Shown here one piece after another: positions 16,814 through 24,899 of a stretch of 30,080 nt of DNA. Origin of the DNA: RUG714 sp964623515 (lineage in GTDB: Bacteria > Bacillota > Clostridia > Oscillospirales > Acutalibacteraceae). The position numbers were made by a program, and so were the translations under genes. The stretch covers positions 1-30,080 of the forward strand of contig CAZURV010000022.1 in the NCBI GenBank assembly GCA_964623515.1, given 5' to 3'. Below the pieces are notes generated by a model, which had not been told where the DNA came from, searched no databases, and saw only the letters and a list, made by a program, of their open reading frames with translations. Every line of letters starts with the position of its first letter. The stretch's first letter is position 1.

Positions 16814-17734
16814 ATGGATAACTGCGGGATGAATCAAAAAAAGAATAAAAAATATGCGAACCGCGTAAATCGAATAAAACCACCAAAAATAAGAAAACCT
16901 CAAACTTTTATGGCGAGGAGCATTCTTATACTTCTTATTTTTGCCTGTATTGAGGCATTCCTCGGCATCTGCCTTTATTTTGTGGACGATTTATCGGTAT
17001 ATTTTGAATGGATAATTAAAATTTTTGAAAAGATTGAAAATTTTATCCTTCAGTATATGGATTTGAAGAATATACTTTTCGTCTTTCTGATTATGTTCCT
17101 TATATATTTTATCAAGGCATATTTGCCTTTCCTGCCCCTGTCAATCGTGTGCATGATGACCGGTACGGTTTTTAATAAATATTGGTGGGCGGCACTGCTT
17201 GTCAATATGCTTGGTATAGGGCTGATGTTTTATCTCAGATTTAACAGCGGCAGGGTAAAAGGCGAAAATTATATGCAGAATTTGTTGCGCAGGAGCAAAA
17301 ACGTTCGTATGGCGCTGGATGTGAATGGCGCAAGCAGTTACAGTCTGCTTGCCGTTTTCCGATTTTTCCCCTGCTTCCCAATCAATTTTGTCAGCCGGCT
17401 TTACGGCGCGAATAAAGACTGCAAATTTCATTGGTATATGTTGATTTCTATGGCATCCATAGCGCCTAGGATTTATATTTATACCAGTATCGGTCGTGAA
17501 ATTTTTAATCCGTTCACAACGAAGTTTGTAATGCTAATTATGTTGTTCTGCGCGTTAAGCGGTTTAGGAACTTTTATAGTAAATTTCGCCTTTTATCTGA
17601 AGCGCAGGAACGATGAAAAAGAGCAGAGCGCCGTTATTGAAAAGCTTCGTCATGATTCGGAAAATGAAATGATGGAAGAATCGGAGCCGGAGATAGGTTT
17701 TACTCCATCGGACAAAGAATACGGAAAGTCGTAA
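16814..17734 (+). CDS. VTT/TVP38-TMEM64 (DedA-superfamily) membrane protein
   Basis: 306 aa integral membrane protein. The N-terminal 30 residues are strongly basic. Hydrophobic segments lie at about 32-57, 88-112, 118-138, 195-215 and 240-265. The VTT signature is visible as YLPFLPLSIVCMMTG, NMLGIGLMFYLRFNSGR and the FRFFPCFPINFVSRLYGAN segment. Family members have been linked to lipid flipping and membrane homeostasis; the substrate here cannot be read from sequence. The C-terminal 40 residues are charged and probably disordered. The ribosome binding site is poor (GGCGG). No operon partner is obvious. Confidence 0.85.
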   Translation: MDNCGMNQKKNKKYANRVNRIKPPKIRKPQTFMARSILILLIFACIEAFLGICLYFVDDLSVYFEWIIKIFEKIENFILQYMDLKNILFVFLIMFLIYFIKAYLPFLPLSIVCMMTGTVFNKYWWAALLVNMLGIGLMFYLRFNSGRVKGENYMQNLLRRSKNVRMALDVNGASSYSLLAVFRFFPCFPINFVSRLYGANKDCKFHWYMLISMASIAPRIYIYTSIGREIFNPFTTKFVMLIMLFCALSGLGTFIVNFAFYLKRRNDEKEQSAVIEKLRHDSENEMMEESEPEIGFTPSDKEYGKS

Positions 17735-17782
17735 CGCAGAGTCTACCCCCCTGTTGAAACATATATTTTTGGAGGTTTATTT

Positions 17783-19069
17783 ATGAATCTTAATGAGCTT
17801 AAAGCTGTGCTTGCCACAGATGAATACAATGAAAAACTGAATTATATTTATGCAGGGTCCGATATTGATGCAGTTAAATCGCGCTATAATGCGGCGATAG
17901 AAGGGTTCCGGGAATATTTCGGATATCATGACGGTGAGTTTTACATATTTTCATCTCCTGGGAGAACGGAACTTTGCGGTAATCATACCGACCATAACTG
18001 CGGAAAAGTTCTTGCTGCTGCAGTGAATATCGATGTAATCGGCATTGTGTGCAAAACAGCCGGCGACAGAGTCAGAGTGAAATCAAAGGGGCATACTGCA
18101 AATGAAATAAAACTCGGTGAGCTGGAAGCGATTGAGGGCGAAGAAGGTTCGTCCAATGCAATTCTCCGCGGAATGGTTTCAAGAATCAAGGAGCTCGGTT
18201 ATAAAATCGGCGGGTTCGATGCGTATACGGTTTCAACGGTTCCCGGTGGTTCGGGTTTATCTTCATCAGCAGCGTTTGAATGTCTGCTGGGATGTATCAT
18301 TTCCGATTTATATAACGGTGGCGTACTTTCAAATGTGGAGCTTGCAAAGATTTCGCAATATGCGGAAAACGTATTTTTCGGAAAACCGTGTGGACTGATG
18401 GATCAGCTGACATCGGCAACCGGAAGTGCCGTAAAGTTTGATTTTAAAAACATGGAAGAACCTGAGATTGAAAAGCTCAGTTATGATTTTACAAAAAGCG
18501 GATACGCGCTTTGCATTGTCAATACCGGCGGTTCACATGCAGATTTGACGGATGATTACGCTGATGTCCGCAGAGAGATGGAAAATGTTGCCGGTATATT
18601 CGGAAAAAAAGTTCTTCGCGAAGTAGATAAAAACGATGTGATAGCAAAAATTGCGGAAATCCGTTCTTCGGTAGGCGACAGAGCAGTTTTGAGAGCTATG
18701 CATTATTACAGTGAAAACGAAAGAGTTGATATCGCAAGCAAGGCTCTTGAAAACAATGATTTTAAAACATTTTTGAAATGTATCAATGAATCGGGACAGT
18801 CGTCTTTTATGTATAATCAAAATGTATTCAGCCCGAAATGTTCCGAAACTCAGGGAATATCCGTTGCTTTGAATATTGCACAGAGAGTACTTGGAGAGGA
18901 CGGGGCTTACAGAGTTCACGGAGGCGGTTTTGCCGGAACGATTCAGGCGTTTGTTCCCGAAAAAAAGATTGAAGAATTTAAAGATGCAGTTGAAAGCGTA
19001 TTCGGAGAAAACAGTTGTTATATTCTGTCAGTAAGACCTTGCGGACCGCTGAAAGTAATTCCGGAATAA
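17783..19069 (+). CDS. galK: Galactokinase-family GHMP sugar kinase
   Basis: 428 aa, ATP-dependent sugar 1-kinase, expected first step of the Leloir galactose pathway. The galactokinase signature is GRTELCGNHTDHN (60-72). The GHMP ATP loop VPGGSGLSSSAAFE follows (about 153-166), then CGLMDQLTSATG with the catalytic Asp, and the C-terminal GGGFAGTIQAF motif 3. Compared with classic GalK, an N-terminal extension of roughly 40 residues is present and the Glu of GEHTDYN is Asn. GGAGG lies 7 bases before the ATG. No galT or galE is adjacent. Galactose is the best guess, but the altered sugar-binding motif leaves substrate open. Confidence 0.85.
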   Translation: MNLNELKAVLATDEYNEKLNYIYAGSDIDAVKSRYNAAIEGFREYFGYHDGEFYIFSSPGRTELCGNHTDHNCGKVLAAAVNIDVIGIVCKTAGDRVRVKSKGHTANEIKLGELEAIEGEEGSSNAILRGMVSRIKELGYKIGGFDAYTVSTVPGGSGLSSSAAFECLLGCIISDLYNGGVLSNVELAKISQYAENVFFGKPCGLMDQLTSATGSAVKFDFKNMEEPEIEKLSYDFTKSGYALCIVNTGGSHADLTDDYADVRREMENVAGIFGKKVLREVDKNDVIAKIAEIRSSVGDRAVLRAMHYYSENERVDIASKALENNDFKTFLKCINESGQSSFMYNQNVFSPKCSETQGISVALNIAQRVLGEDGAYRVHGGGFAGTIQAFVPEKKIEEFKDAVESVFGENSCYILSVRPCGPLKVIPE

Positions 19070-19253
19070 CAGCGCATACATTTTATAAAGGCATTTTGCT
19101 CCGCCGTTCGGCGTTTTCAACGGGATTTACCGAAAAAATAAGCGGTATCTCTGCATCGCAACGGAGGCGGAGAATATCAAAATTCAGTTATATTTCTGTT
19201 TTTAGGGCAGACTTATATAAGGGGTTAAAAGCATAAAACAGGAGGAAAAATAA
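19070..19253 (+). promoter_or_regulatory. Leader of oadGB with alternative stems
   Basis: Directly after galK, CGCC/GGCG (19102-19105, 19110-19113) with a GTTC loop is followed by TTTT, a short terminator-like hairpin. A second stem is TACCG/CGGTA (19128-19132, 19143-19147). The segment CTCCGCC (19099-19105) can instead pair with GGCGGAG (19166-19172), which would disrupt the first hairpin. No clear consensus promoter is seen; TATATAA near 19214 is a possible -10 without a -35. GGAGG near 19242-19246 serves the small gamma subunit. Confidence 0.35.
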
Positions 19254-19562
19254 ATGCTTGAATTGATGAAAATCAGTTTTGCTAACATTACGGGTGATAC
19301 CTGGATTGTTACGTTTGCCGGATTTTTTATCGTTTTTTTGGTTTTGGTTCTTTTGATTGTTATTTTTTCCGTTTTCGGTAAAGTTATGGTTAAGATAAAT
19401 GCAGGAACCGAAGACAAAGCTCCGCAAACATCGGTTAAAAAATCTATGGGTTCTCAGGCAGTAAGCGAAGAAACTGCAGCGGTTGTAACTGCGGCGGTTG
19501 CAGAAGCAAGCGGAGGGAAGAACTTTATTGTTAAAGAGATTAAGGAGGCGAAGAAATCATGA
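19254..19562 (+). CDS. oadG: Na+-translocating decarboxylase gamma subunit (OadG-like)
   Basis: 102 aa small membrane subunit of a sodium-pumping biotin-dependent decarboxylase (oxaloacetate, methylmalonyl-CoA or glutaconyl-CoA type). A single membrane helix (about 18-42) is followed by a charged linker and a C-terminal segment rich in Ala/Val/Glu (SEETAAVVTAAVAEAS), the usual OadG layout in which the tail contacts the alpha subunit. GGAGG is eight bases before the ATG. The stop overlaps the beta-subunit start by four bases (ATGA), indicating translational coupling. The substrate class cannot be decided without the alpha subunit, which is not in the window. Confidence 0.85.
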   Translation: MLELMKISFANITGDTWIVTFAGFFIVFLVLVLLIVIFSVFGKVMVKINAGTEDKAPQTSVKKSMGSQAVSEETAAVVTAAVAEASGGKNFIVKEIKEAKKS

Positions 19563-20740
19563 ACGGTTTTCTTGAAGCCATTCAGTCTCTTGCTTCCGAT
19601 TCGGGAATAGCAAGCTTTTTCGGCGACGGAGGCTGGCGCAATCTGGTTATGATAGGCGTAGCATGCTTCCTTCTTTGGCTCGGCATTAAAAAGCAGTTTG
19701 AACCTTTGCTTATGATTCCGATTGCATTTGGTATGCTCCTTGCCAATCTTCCGGGAGCGGATCTTAACGTTCAGTATCATGATTTGAACGGATTTATAGA
19801 AATCGTTAAAGCAGGCGAAAGCAATTTGCTGGATTGGTTGTATCTCGGAGTAAAAGCCGGTATTTATCCGCCTTTGATTTTTGTCGGTATCGGCGCGATG
19901 ACGGATTTCAGTCCGCTTATTGCAAGGCCCTCGAGTTTTATTCTCGGTGCTGCAGCACAGCTTGGTATCTTCGGTGCGTTTCTTATCGCAACGGTTCTCG
20001 GATTTAATCCTCAGCAGGCAGGTTCTATCGGAATTATCGGCGGAGCAGACGGCCCTACGGCTATTCTGACAACGTCCATTTTAGCTCCCGAACTGCTGGG
20101 ACCGATAGCAGTGGCGGCTTATTCATACATGGCGCTTGTGCCTGTTATTCAGCCGCCGATTATGAAAGCGCTTACAACGAAAAAAGAGAGAAGCGTAGTG
20201 ATGGAAACGCTTCGCCCCGTAAGCAAAAAAGAGAAAATTTTGTTTCCGATTATGGTTACAATCGTTGTAACTCTTATTCTTCCATCGGCAGGAGTTCTTG
20301 TAGGATGCCTGATGTTCGGAAATCTGCTTAAAGAGAGCGGTGTTACAGAAAGATTATCAAAGACAGTTCAAAATGAACTCTGCAATATCATTACCGTACT
20401 GCTCGGTCTTTCTGTCGGTGCAACAACAAACGGTCAAACGTTCTTAACTGCTTCAACCATAAAAATTGTTGTGTTGGGTCTTGTTGCGTTCAGCGTAGGC
20501 ACGGCGGGCGGCGTTCTGTTTGGCAAAATTATGTATGTTGTTACCAAAGGCAAGGTGAATCCGCTTATCGGTTCGGCGGGCGTATCGGCCGTGCCTATGG
20601 CTGCAAGAGTGTCCCAGAAAGTAGGGCAGAAGGAGAATCCGTCAAACTTCTTGCTTATGCATGCTATGGGGCCGAATGTATCCGGGGTTATCGGTTCTGC
20701 TGTTGCGGCAGGTGTTCTTATAGCGATGCTCGGTAAGTAA
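19559..20740 (+). CDS. oadB: Na+-translocating decarboxylase beta subunit (OadB-like)
   Basis: 393 aa polytopic membrane protein that decarboxylates carboxybiotin and pumps Na+ outward. Hallmarks: GGWRNLVMIGVACFLLWLGI near the N terminus, GAMTDFSPLIARP, the Na+/proton site motif GIIGGADGPTAI (about 160-171), PPIMKAL, GATTNGQTFL, and the C-terminal MHAMGPNVSGVIGSAVAAG. The length fits the beta-subunit family. It overlaps oadG by four bases and is followed by a terminator at 20767. The carboxyltransferase alpha subunit and biotin carrier must be encoded elsewhere for this to function. Confidence 0.92.
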   Translation: MNGFLEAIQSLASDSGIASFFGDGGWRNLVMIGVACFLLWLGIKKQFEPLLMIPIAFGMLLANLPGADLNVQYHDLNGFIEIVKAGESNLLDWLYLGVKAGIYPPLIFVGIGAMTDFSPLIARPSSFILGAAAQLGIFGAFLIATVLGFNPQQAGSIGIIGGADGPTAILTTSILAPELLGPIAVAAYSYMALVPVIQPPIMKALTTKKERSVVMETLRPVSKKEKILFPIMVTIVVTLILPSAGVLVGCLMFGNLLKESGVTERLSKTVQNELCNIITVLLGLSVGATTNGQTFLTASTIKIVVLGLVAFSVGTAGGVLFGKIMYVVTKGKVNPLIGSAGVSAVPMAARVSQKVGQKENPSNFLLMHAMGPNVSGVIGSAVAAGVLIAMLGK

Positions 20741-20766
20741 ATAAGGGGTTTAAATCGGTATTATGT

Positions 20767-20800
20767 AAAAGCTGCCGCGGTTTTCATCGGGGCAGCTTTT
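20767..20800 (+). terminator. Terminator after oadB
   Basis: AAAAGCTGCC (20767-20776) pairs with GGCAGCTTTT (20791-20800), a 10-bp stem with a 14-base loop; the final TTTT gives a short U-run. It ends only 7 bases before the pcrA ribosome binding site, so pcrA is either read through or has a promoter within oadB. Confidence 0.8.
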
Positions 20801-20819
20801 GACAATAAAGGAGTTTGAG

Positions 20820-23174
20820 TTGAAAAGCGAATACTTATCTTTACGGAAAAAAATAATAGAAAAGGATTTTTCCCGGCTGAATCCGATGCAGATGCAGGCC
20901 GTGCTGAAAACGAAGGGCGCGTTGCTTATTCTTGCAGGAGCAGGTTCGGGAAAAACTACGGTGCTTGTAAACAGAATAGCCAATATTATAAAATACGGAG
21001 ACGCATATAAATCCGATTTTATTCCGTCTTTTATCACAGAGGAGCATATCGCGTTTTTAAAGGATTATTATAACGGTAAAAATCAAGATCATGCAAAGGC
21101 AGCAGATCTCCTGTCTGTAGGCGCTGCGAAACCGTGGGAGGTTATCGCGATAACCTTTACCAATAAAGCCGCAAACGAGCTTAAAACACGGCTTGAATTG
21201 ATTCTCGGCGAACAGGCGCGGGATATATGGGCGTCAACCTTTCATTCCGCCTGCACAAAAATTCTTCGGCGTTATGGGGACAGAATAGGTTTTTCCAAGC
21301 ATTTCACTATTTATGATACTGCTGATTCCGAGAGGGCGGTCAAGCAGGTTCAACGTAATCTCAATATCGACGATAAATTGCTTTCTTATAAGTTGATTCT
21401 TCATGAGATTTCCCACGCGAAAGACAGGCTGGTTTCTCCTGCGGAATATGCGTCTGAGGCACAGGATGATTACAGACTTAAAAAAATCGCTCAGGCATAT
21501 ACTGCCTATCAAAAGCTTTTGCAGAGCACCGACGCTATGGATTTTGACGATATTATTTATAATACCGTTCGGTTGCTCAGAGGAAACGAAGATGTGCTTG
21601 CGCATTATCAAAAGCAATTTAAATATGTGCTGGTAGATGAGTATCAGGATACAAACCATGCCCAGTATGTGCTTACTTCTCTTCTTGCAGGATATTATAA
21701 AAATATATGCGTTGTAGGGGATGATGACCAGAGTATTTACCGTTTTCGCGGCGCAACGGTAAAAAATATACTAGATTTTGAAAATCAATATAAAGATGCG
21801 GATGTAATCCGCCTGGAGCAGAATTATCGTTCAAAAGAGAATATTCTCAATGCGGCAAATTGCATTATCAAAAATAATTCGGCGCGCAAGGGCAAAAATC
21901 TTTGGAGCGACAGGGGCGATGGAGAAAAGATTACGGTTTATACCGGTTATAACGAAAATGATGAAGCAGGATTTGTCGGCGATACGATTTTAAATGACGT
22001 AGCAGACGGTATGCATTATAACGACCATGCTGTGCTGTATCGTGCTTCTGCTCTTTCAAGTACCGTGGAGCGTGCTTTTACTCGTATGGGAATACCATAC
22101 AGGGTGTTGAGCGGGCACAGATTCTTTGACCGACGTGAAATTAAAGATGCGGTTGCTTATCTGAGCGTTGTGAATAATCCGGATGACGATATTCGCCTGA
22201 TGCGCATTATAAACGTTCCGAAAAGGGGAATAGGCGAAACAACAATGCGGAACGCTTATGAAATCGCCCGTGGAATGGGAATGAGCATTTTTGAAGTAAT
22301 TGAAGAATCGGAAAGCTTTGAAAAGCTTTATCGCGCTTCCGCAAAGTTGAAAGCGTTTGCAGATATGATAAAGCGGATTTCTTCTTTTATCGATACGGTG
22401 TCTCTTGACGAACTATTTGAAATTCTTATGCGAGAAACGGGATATCGTGATTCGCTTATGGCTGAAGATGACAGTGAAGAACGTCTCCAGAATTTGGACG
22501 AGCTGAAATCGTCTCTGATTACATATTCTGAAGAAACCGTTGATCCAACGCTTACGGGATTCCTGGAGGAAGTTGCTTTGATGTCAGACGTTGATAATCT
22601 GGATGAAACCGCGGACAGTGTTCCGTTGATGACGCTTCACGCCGCAAAAGGTCTTGAATTTCCGGTCGTGTTTATCGTCGGTATGGAAGAAGGCATTTTC
22701 CCGGGCAGACAGGCTATGTTTGATATGAACGAGGTTGAAGAGGAACGTCGACTCGCTTATGTCGGTATCACGCGGGCGAAAGACAGGCTTTATTTAACCA
22801 AGAGTGAAAGCCGTATGCTTTACGGTTGCACCAACCGTAACAGACAATCGCGCTTTATAGATGAAATACCGGAAGAATATATTGAAAAATCAGGCAATAT
22901 AGATCGTTTTACAAGCGTTAAGCCAACAGCGATAAATCTATCGGAAGCCGGAAAATCAAGCCCTGTTAAGGTGAACCGCAGTTTCGGACAGGCAGGGAGC
23001 ACAAAGGTTACCGATTCATTCAGCCCCGGAGACAGGGTAAAGCATAAAACTTTCGGTGAAGGTATGATTATTTCCGCCAGTCCAATGGGTAACGATGTTC
23101 TGCTGGAAATTGCGTTTGAGAGCGTAGGAACAAAAAAACTGATGATGCGCTTTGCCAGACTTACAAAAATATAA
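20820..23174 (+). CDS. pcrA: PcrA/UvrD-type DNA helicase
   Basis: 784 aa, SF1A 3'-5' helicase essential in Firmicutes for replication-repair and rolling-circle replication. I choose TTG at 20820, six bases after AAAGGAG (20807-20813); an upstream in-frame TTG at 20799 would fall in the oadB terminator stem. Motifs: Walker A AGAGSGKTT (39-47), ITFTNKAANELKTRL (Ia), VDEYQDTN (II), GDDDQSIYRFRGA (III), LEQNYRS (IV), LMTLHAAKGLEF (V), RRLAYVGITRAKDRL (VI). There is a roughly 40-residue insertion (about 62-102) between Walker A and motif Ia. The C-terminal Tudor-like tail (PGDRVKHKTFGEGMI) is the RNA-polymerase-contacting part in PcrA. Confidence 0.95.
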   Translation: MKSEYLSLRKKIIEKDFSRLNPMQMQAVLKTKGALLILAGAGSGKTTVLVNRIANIIKYGDAYKSDFIPSFITEEHIAFLKDYYNGKNQDHAKAADLLSVGAAKPWEVIAITFTNKAANELKTRLELILGEQARDIWASTFHSACTKILRRYGDRIGFSKHFTIYDTADSERAVKQVQRNLNIDDKLLSYKLILHEISHAKDRLVSPAEYASEAQDDYRLKKIAQAYTAYQKLLQSTDAMDFDDIIYNTVRLLRGNEDVLAHYQKQFKYVLVDEYQDTNHAQYVLTSLLAGYYKNICVVGDDDQSIYRFRGATVKNILDFENQYKDADVIRLEQNYRSKENILNAANCIIKNNSARKGKNLWSDRGDGEKITVYTGYNENDEAGFVGDTILNDVADGMHYNDHAVLYRASALSSTVERAFTRMGIPYRVLSGHRFFDRREIKDAVAYLSVVNNPDDDIRLMRIINVPKRGIGETTMRNAYEIARGMGMSIFEVIEESESFEKLYRASAKLKAFADMIKRISSFIDTVSLDELFEILMRETGYRDSLMAEDDSEERLQNLDELKSSLITYSEETVDPTLTGFLEEVALMSDVDNLDETADSVPLMTLHAAKGLEFPVVFIVGMEEGIFPGRQAMFDMNEVEEERRLAYVGITRAKDRLYLTKSESRMLYGCTNRNRQSRFIDEIPEEYIEKSGNIDRFTSVKPTAINLSEAGKSSPVKVNRSFGQAGSTKVTDSFSPGDRVKHKTFGEGMIISASPMGNDVLLEIAFESVGTKKLMMRFARLTKI

Positions 23175-23190
23175 CCTATTCGCCGATGTA

Positions 23191-23336
23191 CCCCGCCCCT
23201 TAAGCGGCAGGGTCCATTTCAGAATTTCAGTGGGAGTGATAATCTTTGACTGAACCCTGGGGAGCGAACGTTCCCTGCGCAGGTTGCAATCGTTCGCAAG
23301 CCCCGTTTCAAGCGAGCTTGATGGAGCACTGCTCCG
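23191..23336. repeat. Multi-hairpin structured intergenic element
   Basis: Four stems stand in a row. First, CCGC/GCGG (23193-23196, 23204-23207). Second, a large one: GGGG (23259-23262) and GCGAACG (23264-23270) pair with CGTTCGC (23291-23297) and CCCC (23301-23304), enclosing the palindrome CCTGCGCAGG (23274-23283). Third, CAAGC/GCTTG near 23309-23320. Fourth, GGAG/CTCC (23323-23326, 23332-23335). There is no convincing gene on either strand. It fits no riboswitch or tRNA I recognise. It could be a dispersed palindromic repeat or a noncoding RNA; orientation is unknown. Confidence 0.55.
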
Positions 23337-23382
23337 GTTTAAAGCATATATTTTAAATTTGTGCAAAAGGGAAGGCAATTAA

Positions 23383-23424
23383 AAAGACAGGCAGAATCAA
23401 TCTGTCTGTCTTTGTTTTTATTTT
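23383..23424. terminator. Bidirectional terminator between pcrA and metK
   Basis: Arms at 23383-23394 and 23402-23413 form a 12-bp stem with one mismatch around a 7-base loop. T-rich tails follow on the plus strand (TTTGTTTTTATTTTT) and on the minus strand (TTTAATT). It sits 32 bases from the metK stop. Confidence 0.85.
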
Positions 23425-23444
23425 TATCCGGTTTGAGTCATGAA

Positions 23445-24632
23445 TTACAGGATTCCGGCAGCTTTTTTCAGCAGTTCGGTTTTATCGGTTTTTTCCCAGG
23501 ATACATTTAAATCTTCCCGTCCCATATGTCCATAGCTTGAAGTCTGTGCATATATGGGCTTTCTTAAATCGAGTGCGTCTATAATAGCCGCAGGACGCAG
23601 ATCAAAGGTTTCCGAAACAATGTCTGAGAGTGTATCGTCGCTGATTACGCCTGTTCCGAATGTGTCAACCATAACGGAAACAGGTTTCGCAACGCCGATC
23701 GCATAGGCAAGTTCTATTTCACATTTTGAAGCAAGTCCTGCCGCAACAATATTTTTTGCAGCATACCTTGCAGCGTATGCTGCGCTTCGGTCAACCTTTG
23801 TGGGATCTTTACCGCTGAAAGAGCCTCCTCCATGGCGCGAATATCCGCCGTAGGTATCCACGATAATTTTTCTGCCTGTAAGTCCGCTGTCTCCGGCAGG
23901 TCCGCCTGTTACAAACCGTCCTGTAGGATTGATATATATTTTTATGTTCTCATCCACAAGGTCATGCGGTACAATCGGTTTTATAACGTATTCAACAAGA
24001 TCTTTTCTGATTTGTTCAAGACTTACGCTTTCCTGGTGCTGAGCAGAGACAACGATTGTGTCTATCCTAGACGGTTTTCCGTCCTCGTATTCAACCGTAA
24101 CCTGGGTTTTGCCGTCCGGGCGGAGATATGCAAGTGTTCCGTTTTCCCTAACCTGTGCAAGTCTTTTCGCAAGCTTGTGTGCCAAAGATATAGGGAGGGG
24201 CATCAGTTCGGGCGTTTCGTTACACGCATAGCCAAACATCATTCCCTGGTCTCCTGCGCCGTGAAGGTTATAATTGTCTTCGTCACCTTTTTTGAGTTCC
24301 AGGCTCTTGTCAACACCCATTGCAATATCCGGAGACTGCCTGTCCAAGCTGATTAGAAGACCGCAGGTATTGCCGTCAAATCCGGATTCGGCGCCGTTGT
24401 ATCCGATATCGCATATCGCTTTTCTTGCGGTCGCGGCAATATCAATGTTGGCAGTTGTTGAAATTTCTCCCATTATGAGAACTTGCCCCGTAGTACATGC
24501 TGTTTCGCATGCAACTCTTGCATTCGGATCTTCTTCGATAATCGCGTCAAGTATACTGTCTGAAATCCGGTCACAGACTTTGTCAGGGTGTCCCTGTGTT
24601 ACGCTTTCGGATGTAAATAGATACTTACTCAT
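23445..24632 (-). CDS. metK: S-adenosylmethionine synthetase
   Basis: 395 aa, makes SAM from methionine and ATP in the cytosol. Signature motifs: SVTQGHPDKVCDRISD near the N terminus, GAGDQGMMFGYACNE (the conserved hexapeptide), GRFVTGGPAGDSGLTGRKIIVDTYGG, and GGGSFSGKDPTKVDRSAAY (P-loop-like). The length is standard. The start at 24632 follows GGAAG; an upstream ATG 21 bases away would bury it. It is preceded by a SAM-I riboswitch and its terminator, giving direct feedback control by the product. Confidence 0.97.
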   Translation of the reverse strand: MSKYLFTSESVTQGHPDKVCDRISDSILDAIIEEDPNARVACETACTTGQVLIMGEISTTANIDIAATARKAICDIGYNGAESGFDGNTCGLLISLDRQSPDIAMGVDKSLELKKGDEDNYNLHGAGDQGMMFGYACNETPELMPLPISLAHKLAKRLAQVRENGTLAYLRPDGKTQVTVEYEDGKPSRIDTIVVSAQHQESVSLEQIRKDLVEYVIKPIVPHDLVDENIKIYINPTGRFVTGGPAGDSGLTGRKIIVDTYGGYSRHGGGSFSGKDPTKVDRSAAYAARYAAKNIVAAGLASKCEIELAYAIGVAKPVSVMVDTFGTGVISDDTLSDIVSETFDLRPAAIIDALDLRKPIYAQTSSYGHMGREDLNVSWEKTDKTELLKKAAGIL

Positions 24633-24679
24633 GCTTTTCTTCCTTTCTATCATTCACATTGATTTTTACTCATTCATAC

Positions 24680-24712
24680 AAAAATAAAGCGCGCAACAAG
24701 AGAGCCGCGCGC
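24680..24712 (-). terminator. SAM-I riboswitch expression-platform terminator
   Basis: On the minus strand, two GCGCGC arms (24712-24707 and 24694-24689) form a 6-bp GC stem with a 12-base loop, followed by TTTATTTT. It lies between the aptamer and metK, as expected for SAM-triggered premature termination. Confidence 0.85.
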
Positions 24713-24731
24713 AAAAAAATTTACAGCAAAG

Positions 24732-24830
24732 CTCATCTTTCGGTTAAAACCGCAGGATTTAGCACCTTACAAATGCAGGTTGCCGGGCTTCACAGGGCCA
24801 GTCCCTCCGCCGCTCGCAATAAGTTTTTTG
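24732..24830 (-). promoter_or_regulatory. SAM-I (S-box) riboswitch of metK
   Basis: Read on the minus strand, the conserved S-box core is present in order: CTTAT then GCGGAGGGACTGGCCC, GAAGCCCGGCAACC, AAGGTGCTAAATCCTGC, and the closing AAGATGAG. P1 pairs CTTAT with ATGAG. SAM binding would favour the terminator at 24680-24712 and shut off metK. Confidence 0.95.
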
Positions 24831-24865
24831 AGTTAGAAAATATTTTTAACTGCTTGTTGTTAAAT

Positions 24866-24894
24866 ATGATAGTACGATTGATGATAAAAGTCAA
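24866..24894 (-). promoter_or_regulatory. Sigma-A promoter of the metK leader
   Basis: On the minus strand: TTGACT (24894-24889), 17-base spacer, TATCAT (24871-24866). Transcription would start about 10 bases on, just before the riboswitch. It sits only six bases past the ribU stop codon. Confidence 0.75.
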
Positions 24895-24899
24895 TAGTT

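Noticed and set aside
19015..19236. A 73-codon plus-strand frame spanning the end of galK and the oadG leader
   Set aside because: No ribosome binding site, overlaps galK in another frame, composition unlike coding DNA.
23016..23378. A 120-codon minus-strand reading frame across the end of pcrA and the structured element
   Set aside because: It overlaps pcrA codons and inverted repeats, has no ribosome binding site and no recognisable domain.
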